Below, one piece after another: positions 39,904-47,836 of a DNA stretch of 64,000 nt; positions within the stretch are counted from its first letter, which is position 1, and each line of letters starts with the position of its first letter. Source of the DNA: Tessaracoccus aquimaris (GTDB lineage Bacteria; Actinomycetota; Actinomycetes; Propionibacteriales; Propionibacteriaceae); contig NZ_CP019606.1 in assembly GCF_001997345.1 (NCBI RefSeq), positions 2,666,001 to 2,730,000 of the forward strand. Reading direction: 5' to 3'. The notes under the pieces are model-generated. The model was not told where the DNA came from, did not search any database, and was given only the letters and a program-made list of their open reading frames with translations. Made by a program: the position numbers and the translations under genes.

Positions 39904-40814
39904 GCCCGCACCGCCTGACGCTCGCGCACCAGTTCGGGCAGGTCCTTCGACATCTTGAACTCGGCGCCGGCGTCCAGCAGCCCGCGGAGCAGGACGCGGA
40001 ACTCGTCCAGGGCGACGTCGCCGCAGTTTTTGGTGATGAACTCGTCGGGGATGACGGTTGCCTCGCCGAAGTTGTAGCTCTCCTCCACGGGCCAGAACTC
40101 CCAGGGATGGATGTAGTAGCAGAGGAAGGTGTCGATTCCCTTGTCCCTGCAGAACTCATCGAAGGCCAGGGAACGCTCCAGCATGTACTGGCCGCCGATG
40201 GTGCGAAACAGCGGCCACTGGTCACGGTCGCGCTCCAGGCCGGGGTCGTTGGATTCCATGGTCATGTCGGCGAAGTTGGGGATCTGGAGCAGTGTCGAGT
40301 CGCCGGGCTTGGTCCAGTCGTTGAGGTCGACGAAGTAGGGCTCGAACTGTTCGCGGTAGAAGTACATGGGGTAGGTCAGGTCGGCGGTGTATCCCAGCTT
40401 CGCGAGGGACTGCACCACGGCCGTCGACCCCCACAGACGTGGGCAGCGGAAGGAGACGGGACGCACCCCGGTCGCCTTCTCAACGAGTTCGGTGTTCAGT
40501 TCGATCCGAGGGAACACCTCATGGGGAAGGATCGGCTTGGTGCCGGGCAGGTCGAAGAGAGGGTCGCCGACCGTCTCGTGCTGGTACGAGTGACAACCGA
40601 CTTCATGGCCACGGGTCAGGCACTCCTTGGCGACCTCGGGGTGCGCAGCGGCAGCCTCCCCGGTGAACAGGAACGTCGTCTCGATGCCCAACTCGTCGAA
40701 CAGGTCGAGCAGACGGGGCGTGCCGTTGACGAGGCCCTCGTAATAGGGCGTGAAGCTGCCGACATCGGTCTCCATGTCGATGCCGATGACGACTGTGATG
40801 GGGTTTCTTGTCAT
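39900..40814 (-). CDS. NodB-type polysaccharide deacetylase family protein
   Basis: 304 residues with no signal peptide, so probably cytosolic. The NodB fold motifs are visible: metal/base Asp in VIGIDMETDVG, the H-x3-H pair in GCHSYQHETVGDP, and RCPRLWGS. The C-terminus has FLCYYIHPWEFWPVEESY. Cytosolic NodB-family enzymes include allantoinase-type amidases, so it may hydrolyse a small N-acyl or cyclic amide rather than a polymer. It overlaps the ASRT gene start by 4 bases and follows the LacI regulator gene after 68 bases. Confidence 0.87.
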   Translation of the reverse strand: MTRNPITVVIGIDMETDVGSFTPYYEGLVNGTPRLLDLFDELGIETTFLFTGEAAAAHPEVAKECLTRGHEVGCHSYQHETVGDPLFDLPGTKPILPHEVFPRIELNTELVEKATGVRPVSFRCPRLWGSTAVVQSLAKLGYTADLTYPMYFYREQFEPYFVDLNDWTKPGDSTLLQIPNFADMTMESNDPGLERDRDQWPLFRTIGGQYMLERSLAFDEFCRDKGIDTFLCYYIHPWEFWPVEESYNFGEATVIPDEFITKNCGDVALDEFRVLLRGLLDAGAEFKMSKDLPELVRERQAVRA

Positions 40815-40882
40815 GTCCGGGTACTCCTCAGGTCCGGCCGTCGGTGGCCGGTGGATTGCTGACTGGTGGGTGATGTGTGTGA

Positions 40883-41869
40883 TCAGGTGGTTTCGCCGAG
40901 GCGGAACACGGAGTTGAGAGGCTCGGAGTTGTCGACCGGTTCCCCAGCGAGGCTCGCCTCAAGACGGTCACAGGCAAGTGCCGCGATCCGGTCCAGGGGC
41001 TGCAGCATCGTGGTGATGACTGGGCGCATGAACTCGTAGGTGTCGATGTGGTCGAAGCACGCGACCGCGACGTCGGCGGGCACCGACAGGCTCTGTCGCC
41101 TCACCGCCCGGATGGTCGCGTAAGCAAGCACGTTGTTTTGAGCGATGATCGCGCTGGGCCGATGCGGCCCCTCCAATAGTTCGACCGCCTTGGCGTAGCC
41201 GTCGGCGTACTCGAAGCGCCCGTGCGCGATCCACTCGTCGCGGAGTTCCAACGAGTTGGCCTCCATCGCCTGACGGAAACCCTCTGTGCGTTCCACCGCC
41301 GAGGACTCGCCGGGCGACCCGGTGATGGTGGCGATCGCGGTGTGCCCACGGTTGATCAGATGCTGCGTCAGTTCGAAGGAGGAACGCACGTTGTCGACGC
41401 CGACGTAGGCGAATCCGTCGGGGATCGCTGGCCTGTTGTCAATGAACACGACGCGGCTGAGCAGGTCGCGCGGCAGGCCCGCATATGCGTCACTTCCCGC
41501 GGTCGCCACGACCATGGCGTCGACGGTCGCAGAACGCAGATGCCCGAGGAACTCGCGTTCGCGCTCCGGGTTCTCCCCAATGTCGAACAGCACCGGGGTG
41601 AACCCGGCAGGGCCGAGCCTGTGGTCGATCTCCTTGAACAAGATGGCGTAGAACTCGTTGCTGATGTCGGGGACGACGACCCCGATGGAGTTGGCCGACT
41701 GCGACTTGAGCCGCTGGGCCAACTGGTTCGGATGGAAGTCGATTTCCTGAGCGTAGGCAAGCACCTTGTCGATGGTGTCCTGACCGACGCGCCCCTTCCC
41801 GCTCAGCACCCGGGACACCGTCGACACGGAGAGGCCCAGATGCGCAGCGATGTCGCGCAGAGTCGCCAT
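40883..41869 (-). CDS. LacI-family transcriptional regulator
   Basis: 328 residues. The N-terminal HTH is LRDIAAHLGLSVSTVSRVL with the hinge helix PNQLAQRLKSQSANSIG, followed by a periplasmic-binding-protein-like effector domain (GVVVPDISNEFYAILFKEID, AIIAQNNVLAYATIRAVR, VACFDHIDTYEFMRP). It is encoded inside the operon between the permease and the deacetylase. LacI-like palindromes occur upstream of the first gene and of binding-protein gene 2, so it probably autoregulates the whole unit in response to the imported substrate or a breakdown product. Confidence 0.93.
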   Translation of the reverse strand: MATLRDIAAHLGLSVSTVSRVLSGKGRVGQDTIDKVLAYAQEIDFHPNQLAQRLKSQSANSIGVVVPDISNEFYAILFKEIDHRLGPAGFTPVLFDIGENPEREREFLGHLRSATVDAMVVATAGSDAYAGLPRDLLSRVVFIDNRPAIPDGFAYVGVDNVRSSFELTQHLINRGHTAIATITGSPGESSAVERTEGFRQAMEANSLELRDEWIAHGRFEYADGYAKAVELLEGPHRPSAIIAQNNVLAYATIRAVRRQSLSVPADVAVACFDHIDTYEFMRPVITTMLQPLDRIAALACDRLEASLAGEPVDNSEPLNSVFRLGETT

Positions 41870-41890
41870 GGCAACAGACCAATCTCGGGT

Positions 41891-42871
41891 TCAGGATTTC
41901 TTCGAGTTCACGTCGATGAGCACCACTGTAATGAGGATGGCGCCCTTGACGATCCACTGGAAGTAGGTGTCGATTCCCATCAGGACCATCGCGTTGGTGA
42001 TGACCCCAGTCAGCAGCGCGGCGATGACCACACCGATCACATTTCCCTTGCCTCCGAACAGGGACGTCCCGCCGAGCACCACGACTGTGATGACGTCGAA
42101 GAGCATCGACTCGCCGAGCGAGGCGGCCCCGGACATCGTCCGCGCCGTCAAGCCGATGGAGCCGAGCGTGGCGAGCAGGGAGCACAACACGAAGGCAAGC
42201 ATCCCGATGAACTTGACGTTGATGCCGCTGAGCCGGCTCGCATCGGGGTTGCCTCCGACTGCGTAGAAGCTGCGTCCAAGCTGAGTGTGGGTAGTGAAGA
42301 TGTAGCAGAGGGCAGCCACAATCACCATCAGATAGACGGGCACCGGGACGTTGAAGAGGTACCCCATCCCGAGGTAGTTCATCCAACCTGGCAGACCGCT
42401 GATCGGGAGGCCTCGCGAGTAGATGTAGGCAACGCCCATGAGGACGTTCATCATCACGAGCGTCGCGATGAAGGCCGGTACCCGCCCGTAGACGACGAGG
42501 GCCCCGTTGATCAGCCCGATCAGGACCGCGGCGGCGAACACAACGAGGATGGCGAGGCCGACAGGGAGGCCGCTCTTGGCGACCAGCCCGGCGAGCAGGA
42601 CAGACGTCAAGCCGATCGACGAACCGATGGAGAGGTCCATGTGGGCGATCAGGATGACGAAGAACTGGCCGAGGGCAACGATGGTCAGGAACGAGACCTG
42701 CCGGGCGATGTTCATCAGGTTGCCGAGTTCGAGGAACCGGTCGATGAACACGGCGCACAGGACGAACAGCGCCGCGAACAGAAACAGGATCATCCACTCG
42801 TTCATGAAGCTTCGCAAGCCGCCGGTGTAGCGCCGCGACTTGTCTGCGTAGGTGGCGGTGGCTGTTGACAT
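41891..42871 (-). CDS. RbsC-like ABC transporter permease
   Basis: 326 residues with about eight to ten membrane helices. It has the BPD_transp_2 family pattern: GQFFVILIAHMDLSIGSSIGLTS, LINGALVVYGRVPAFIATL, and AVGGNPDASRLSGINV near the cytosolic coupling helix. It forms the membrane channel with the ATPase encoded immediately upstream; the stop and start codons overlap (TGATG), so the two are translationally coupled. The transported compound is unknown but this family usually moves monosaccharides or small polar molecules. Confidence 0.93.
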   Translation of the reverse strand: MSTATATYADKSRRYTGGLRSFMNEWMILFLFAALFVLCAVFIDRFLELGNLMNIARQVSFLTIVALGQFFVILIAHMDLSIGSSIGLTSVLLAGLVAKSGLPVGLAILVVFAAAVLIGLINGALVVYGRVPAFIATLVMMNVLMGVAYIYSRGLPISGLPGWMNYLGMGYLFNVPVPVYLMVIVAALCYIFTTHTQLGRSFYAVGGNPDASRLSGINVKFIGMLAFVLCSLLATLGSIGLTARTMSGAASLGESMLFDVITVVVLGGTSLFGGKGNVIGVVIAALLTGVITNAMVLMGIDTYFQWIVKGAILITVVLIDVNSKKS

Positions 42872-44358
42872 CAGTGGGCTCCCAGGAGGCTCGTCATGAT
42901 TTCGGATTGGTTGCGGCGCTCACCCTCGACGACGTCGCGGACACGGCCCTCGTAGAGGACGTAGATGCGGTTGCTGAGGCCGAGCAGTTCCTCGACCTCG
43001 GGCGACACGAGCACTACCGACTTTCCTGCCGCCGTCAGTTGTGCAATGAGCTTGTAGATCTCGGACTTGGCGCCGACGTCGATGCCGCGGGTGGGTTCGT
43101 CCATCAGGAAGATCTCGGTGTCCGCAAGAAGCCACTTGGCGATGACGATCTTCTGCTGGTTGCCGCCCGAGAGCTTGAGGGTGCTCTGCCATAGGGACGA
43201 GTAGCGAAGGTTCAGCGCGCCGAGGGTGTCGAACGAGTCGCGCAGTTCGCGCCCCTCGTTCATGAACGGGCCACGGCGGTACTTCGCCATCGAGGCGAGC
43301 GTGGTGTTCTTGCGCACGTCGAGGGCCGAGTTCAGGCCGAGCCGTTTCCGTTCGTCGGGGATGAACCCGAGGCCGAGTCCGATGGCCGCCTGGGGCGAGC
43401 CAAGTCGGGCCCGTTTCCCATCGATCCACAGCTCACCGGAGGTGACCTTGTAGTCGCCGAAGATCGCGCGAAGCAGTTCGGTCTTGCCCGCACCGACGAG
43501 GCCTGCGATCCCGACCACCTCGCCGCGCCGGACATGCAGGTCGACGTCGGCGAAGGAGTCCGAGGTGAATCCCTTGACCTCGAGGATCACCTCGTCACGC
43601 GGGATCGGCAGGGGTGGGAACACCTGGCTCAGCGCGCGGCCGGCGATCATCTCAACGAGGGCCGGTTTGGTGAGGTCGGCCACCTTGTCCGTCTTGATGT
43701 GTCGCCCGTCCATCAGGACGGTGTAGGTGTCGCAGACCTCGAAGATCTCGTCGAGGCGGTGCGAGATGTAGATCACGCCCTTGCCGTCTGCCTTCAGCAG
43801 CCGCACGATCCTGAAGATGTTCTCGATGTCCTGCTCCGGAAGCACCGCGGTCAGCTCATCCAGAATGATGACCTTCGCCTCCTGTGACAGGGCACGGGCA
43901 AGCTGCACGAGCTGCTTCTCCGCAGTGCGCAGGAACTTCACGGGGACGTCGAGCGCGATGTCGACGCCGAGGTAGGCGAGCAGTTCCCGCGCCTTGGCCC
44001 GTTGCCTCTTCCGGTCGATGAACGGGCCGCGCTTTGCGTAGTGCCCGACGTAGATGTTCTCCAGCGCGGTCATCTCATCCATGAGCTGGAACTCCTGGTG
44101 CACGATGGCGATGCCATGGCGCTGCGAGTCCCGCACCGCGAAGCCTGCCGGGAGTTGCTCCCCTTCGACGAGGATCTCGCCCTTGGTGAGTTGGTTCTCT
44201 CCGATGATCGCCTTCGCCAGGGTCGACTTACCCGCGCCATTCTCGCCGACGAGGGCGTGGCACTCTCCTGGTTGAAGCGCGAACGACACGTCGTTGAGAG
44301 CCAGCACTCCGGGGAACTCCATGGTGGCTCCCTGCACCTCCAACAGCGGCGCGGTCAT
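42871..44358 (-). CDS. RbsA/MglA-type ABC transporter ATP-binding protein (two NBDs)
   Basis: 495 residues, the usual length of fused sugar ATPases. NBD1 has Walker A GENGAGKST, but its signature region reads LRTAEKQLVQLARAL and Walker B ends ILDELTA, so the usual DEP Pro is Leu. NBD2 has a degenerate Walker A (GLVGAGKTEL) and a canonical signature LSGGNQQKIVIAKWL with FLMDEPTRGIDVGAK. It powers import with the RbsC-like permease and the two binding lipoproteins. It starts 4 bases inside the end of the upstream hydrolase gene. Confidence 0.94.
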   Translation of the reverse strand: MTAPLLEVQGATMEFPGVLALNDVSFALQPGECHALVGENGAGKSTLAKAIIGENQLTKGEILVEGEQLPAGFAVRDSQRHGIAIVHQEFQLMDEMTALENIYVGHYAKRGPFIDRKRQRAKARELLAYLGVDIALDVPVKFLRTAEKQLVQLARALSQEAKVIILDELTAVLPEQDIENIFRIVRLLKADGKGVIYISHRLDEIFEVCDTYTVLMDGRHIKTDKVADLTKPALVEMIAGRALSQVFPPLPIPRDEVILEVKGFTSDSFADVDLHVRRGEVVGIAGLVGAGKTELLRAIFGDYKVTSGELWIDGKRARLGSPQAAIGLGLGFIPDERKRLGLNSALDVRKNTTLASMAKYRRGPFMNEGRELRDSFDTLGALNLRYSSLWQSTLKLSGGNQQKIVIAKWLLADTEIFLMDEPTRGIDVGAKSEIYKLIAQLTAAGKSVVLVSPEVEELLGLSNRIYVLYEGRVRDVVEGERRNQSEIMTSLLGAH

Positions 44359-46472
44359 GACTTGTCCTCCGCGAGCCAGAGCCAGCCCAGCGCCTCGATG
44401 CCCGAACAGATGATCGCGTCGTCGCGGTGCTCGGGGTGCCGGAGGTTATACACCAACCGTTTCAGCTCGTGGTAAGGCATCATGCAGCTCTTGACGCCCG
44501 TGAAGTCGACGGGGTTCAGGTCGAAGAACATCTCCTTCGCGATGTCGAAGTCACGCTCGTTGTGCGCGAGGACGGCATCGAGGTGGCTGTCCCTCTCGAT
44601 CGGGTCTGTCGCCCGCTCATAGTCGAGCGCCGCGAGCACCAGATCGTAGATCGCCCGGTTTCGCCGTTGGGCGTTCTCCAACCGGTCGAGATGCTTGACC
44701 CAGCGGACGTGGCGGGGGTGCGCGGCCATCTTCGAGCGCAACTCGCGGATCTCGGCGAGCAACGGTTCGTGACGCGCGATCGCGTCCTCGATGGCAGGGA
44801 TGTCGTCGTCCGTCATCGTGTTGGCCTGGAACGGGAACGGCGTGGTGTAGAGGGGGATCTGGCTTTCGTGGATGGTGACCATGTCGCGCATCACGCTGAG
44901 CAGTCGCGCACCGAGGTCCGCCCCGAAGGTGGCCTCCATTGAGCCAGCGAAGAAGCGGTCCTGTTCCAGCGTCGAGCCCCAACCGTAGTTGCCGTGGGCC
45001 CATTGGTGGAGGAAGATGCCGTGCCACTCGAAGACGTACCCGTTGATGCCGTGCACATCCGCGGCGACGCTCCCAATGTGTTGCTCGATGTCCCGTTCGA
45101 TCGTCTGGGTGTTGGCCTCGTCCGGGTAGCGGATCAGGTTGGACTCAAACGTGCGGTACAGCCTGCCCATGGTCGAGGTGATGGAGTTGGACTCGCTGTC
45201 GCGCCCCCAGATGCGGTCCTTTCCGAAGGCGTCGACCCACTTGCCGAACTCGGTCTCGGGCACGTACAGGGCGGGCGCCCAGAACAGGACCACATCTGAT
45301 GGCAGCGAGGCCGCCGTCTCGCGCAGCCACGTCTCGTCCTTGACCAGTGGCGGCTGGCGGAAGGCTCGGATTCCGATCACTACGTCGGGGTTGATCTCCC
45401 GTACCGCGGTGCGGATCTGGTGCAGAAGTTCGATGTTGGCCCGGTGCTTCGCCTCACCCGGAGTGGCGCCGTCCGAACGCCAGCGGGCAAGACAGCGGTC
45501 GCACTCGCAGAACCAGAAGCCCTCCTCGCTCTCCTCGAGGGTGTAGCCGTCGAACCCGAGCCTGGCGATGTGTCGCATGCATTCGAGGATGTACTCGGTG
45601 GTCTCCTCGTCGGACAGGCAAGCGGAGTCGAAGTCGTTGAGGAAGTCGCTGCCCGCCGGAGGCACCATCCGCTTGTCGGGGTGCGCGATCGTCCAGCCGC
45701 CGTTGTAGGAGTTGAGACCGACGTAGGCGAAGACCGCCACGCCCATGGTGTGCGCGAGGTCGATGAAATCGCCGAGGAAGTCGTCGGCGACGTTGGGGTG
45801 GGAGAACGAGATGTCGAGGAAGCGCCCGGTCTCCTGGTTCCACACCTGCATGGGGATGTCGCGGTAGACGGTCTCGGGGTAGCCAGGTACCTCGAACGGC
45901 CAGTAGCCGTAGAGCACCATGTTGAGCTGGTTGATCTTGTTGTCAAGGCAGTGCTGCAGGTAGTAGATCCACTCTTCGCGACCCCACAGTTGCATGTCGA
46001 AGCCCATCCGCCCGTAGCCGGCGTACCAACTGAAGGTGGGAGCGACGGCGCGCACCGGGATGGAGGGGTGGTCGACGATCCGCGCCAGCGGGAGGCGCGT
46101 CCCATTGCCGGCCGCTTCCTCGGCCGCAATCAGCGACTTCAGCGTCGAGAGACCGTTGACCAGCCCGGCCCGTTCCTGGGCGTACAGCGTGGCGGCGCCT
46201 GGTGCGATGTCGAGCACGTAGCCCTGCTCCCGGAAGAGCGTCTGCTTCTCTCCGGCGTCCTCTCCTGCGTCACCCTGGCGGATATCGACGCGGTAGCCGT
46301 CCGTTCCGTCGAGCAATTCGGGGTAGGCGCTGAGGCGGAACTCGGCGATGCGCACGACCTCGTCCGCCGACACCTCGCCGATGTCCTCGGCGTCGAAGAC
46401 GAGCGATGCGAATGGGTCGGTTGCTCCGTCACGATCGTGCACTGTCTTGGGTTCGGGGAACGTCGCAATCAT
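44355..46472 (-). CDS. GH20-like glycoside hydrolase family protein
   Basis: 705 residues, no signal peptide, so intracellular. The N-terminal part (to about residue 135) looks like the zincin-like alpha/beta domain that precedes GH20/GH67/GH84-type barrels (YVLDIAPGAATLYAQERAGL, ARIVDHPSIPVRAV). A TIM-barrel follows (INQLNMVLYGYWPFEVPGYP, TMGVAVFAYVGLNSYN) with the segment YTLEESEEGFWFCECDRC. That C-x-C-x2-C patch resembles DUF4838-type proteins. I cannot see the standard GH20 D-E catalytic pair, so the specificity is open. The C-terminal 200 residues are helical. It probably cleaves the imported glycoside. Confidence 0.75.
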   Translation of the reverse strand: MIATFPEPKTVHDRDGATDPFASLVFDAEDIGEVSADEVVRIAEFRLSAYPELLDGTDGYRVDIRQGDAGEDAGEKQTLFREQGYVLDIAPGAATLYAQERAGLVNGLSTLKSLIAAEEAAGNGTRLPLARIVDHPSIPVRAVAPTFSWYAGYGRMGFDMQLWGREEWIYYLQHCLDNKINQLNMVLYGYWPFEVPGYPETVYRDIPMQVWNQETGRFLDISFSHPNVADDFLGDFIDLAHTMGVAVFAYVGLNSYNGGWTIAHPDKRMVPPAGSDFLNDFDSACLSDEETTEYILECMRHIARLGFDGYTLEESEEGFWFCECDRCLARWRSDGATPGEAKHRANIELLHQIRTAVREINPDVVIGIRAFRQPPLVKDETWLRETAASLPSDVVLFWAPALYVPETEFGKWVDAFGKDRIWGRDSESNSITSTMGRLYRTFESNLIRYPDEANTQTIERDIEQHIGSVAADVHGINGYVFEWHGIFLHQWAHGNYGWGSTLEQDRFFAGSMEATFGADLGARLLSVMRDMVTIHESQIPLYTTPFPFQANTMTDDDIPAIEDAIARHEPLLAEIRELRSKMAAHPRHVRWVKHLDRLENAQRRNRAIYDLVLAALDYERATDPIERDSHLDAVLAHNERDFDIAKEMFFDLNPVDFTGVKSCMMPYHELKRLVYNLRHPEHRDDAIICSGIEALGWLWLAEDKS

Positions 46473-46555
46473 CTGTGGTCCTTCTGTCCGTTCTCAGGGA
46501 GATGGATGGGGGATGGGGCCGCTCCGCGGAAGGAGCGGCCCCGGGGCGAGCTCGG

Positions 46556-47623
46556 TCAGCCGAGCCACTTCCAGCTCTGCCAATCCGTGTCGCCGATGTT
46601 GTCTGGCGTGATCGCCTCGGGCCTTGGCAGGTCGTAGCGTTCCGGCAGCTTCTCGCCTTCGGCCATCGACTTCCACAGCGCGTCCATTGCGGTGTAACCG
46701 AGCACCACCGGGTCCTGCAGGACCTCACCGAGCCACGACTGGTTGCCGTCGGCGATGTACTTCAGGACTTCCTTGTCGCCCGCGATGCCGATGAACTTCA
46801 TGGTGTCTGCCCGGCCTGCTCCAACGGCGGCGTTGTAGGCGCCGAGGACCTCGGCGTCGTTGTGACCCGAGACGACGTCGATCGTCTTCTCACGCTGGAG
46901 CACGTTCTCCATTAGCGTCTGGGCGGAGTTGCGGTCGGCGGCACCGGTGTCGCCTTCCTCGATGATCTTGGCGTTGGGATACTTGGCCTTGACGACGTCG
47001 GTGAATCCCTTGAGCCGCTGCTGGGTCACCTCGCCGGAGGTGGGGACCGTGATGAACAGCAGGGTCGGGTCGTCCTTGCCGAGCGTATCGAGGTGCTTGA
47101 CGGCGACCTCTCCCGCTACCTCTCCCAGGGCGAGCATGTCGTGGCCGACGAAGGTGTTCCACACGACGTCTTCCGGGTTGTCCGGCTGCTGCGGGTAATC
47201 GCCGACGACGAACTGCGTGCCGTTGCGCTTGTGCAGGTCGACCATTGTGGGGATGATCGCCTTGGAGTCGACCGGGAACACCACGATGCCCTTGGCGCCA
47301 GCGGCGACCAGGTTCTCCAGGTTGTTGATGTTGGTCTGGATGTCCTGCTTGCTGTCCTCGAACTGGAACTTGACCTTGGCCTCGGGGTGGTCCTTGGCCC
47401 AGTTCTCCATGCCCTCCTGCGCTCCAAGGAACCAGGCGTACTGCAGGGTGAAGATGCTTCCGCCGATGAGGGTCTCATCCTCACCGAACTTGTGGTCGCC
47501 CGCCGCCGGGCTGCCGCCGGTTGACGGCTTCTGCTCCGACTCGATGGGGCTGGAGGTGGCACCGGCGCAGCCGGTGAAGAGGAGGGCTGCTGACAACAGC
47601 AATGCCCCGAGCTTGATCCGCAT
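46556..47623 (-). CDS. ABC sugar-type substrate-binding lipoprotein 2
   Basis: 355 residues with start MRIKLGALLLSAALLFTGC; the lipobox LFTGC places the lipidated Cys at residue 19. The type 1 periplasmic-binding fold follows (FTLQYAWFLGAQEGMENWAK, IVVFPVDSKAIIPTM, VVSGHNDAEVLGAYNAAVGAG). It has longer helices and little resemblance to the second binding protein (38372), so the transporter may accept two ligands. It is preceded by the palindrome CCAACGATTGG, close in core sequence to the LacI operator before the M24 gene, and separated from that gene by about 210 bases. Confidence 0.9.
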   Translation of the reverse strand: MRIKLGALLLSAALLFTGCAGATSSPIESEQKPSTGGSPAAGDHKFGEDETLIGGSIFTLQYAWFLGAQEGMENWAKDHPEAKVKFQFEDSKQDIQTNINNLENLVAAGAKGIVVFPVDSKAIIPTMVDLHKRNGTQFVVGDYPQQPDNPEDVVWNTFVGHDMLALGEVAGEVAVKHLDTLGKDDPTLLFITVPTSGEVTQQRLKGFTDVVKAKYPNAKIIEEGDTGAADRNSAQTLMENVLQREKTIDVVSGHNDAEVLGAYNAAVGAGRADTMKFIGIAGDKEVLKYIADGNQSWLGEVLQDPVVLGYTAMDALWKSMAEGEKLPERYDLPRPEAITPDNIGDTDWQSWKWLG

Positions 47624-47662
47624 GTGGTTGCTCCATTCGGGAAAAACGGGTTGGCGAGCCAT

Positions 47663-47673
47663 CCAACGATTGG
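47663..47673. promoter_or_regulatory. Candidate LacI half-site before binding-protein gene 2
   Basis: CCAACGATTGG is an imperfect palindrome whose CAACGATTG core matches CAAACGATTG in the 49037-49054 operator. It lies 40 bases upstream of the binding-protein start. Confidence 0.45.
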
Positions 47674-47836
47674 TGTTGGTCGGCGTGAGGTGGAGGTGGT
47701 CGGTTCACCGACCGGTTGACCAGGCGTGCGGGGGTCGCCTCATCTTTGAGGGGGCTCAACAGTGAGCCTCGGCGCTTGTGGGTGCGGCGGTTGTGGGAGG
47801 GGTCGAGCCCAGCCGCGCGGGCCCGACCCCTTTGTC

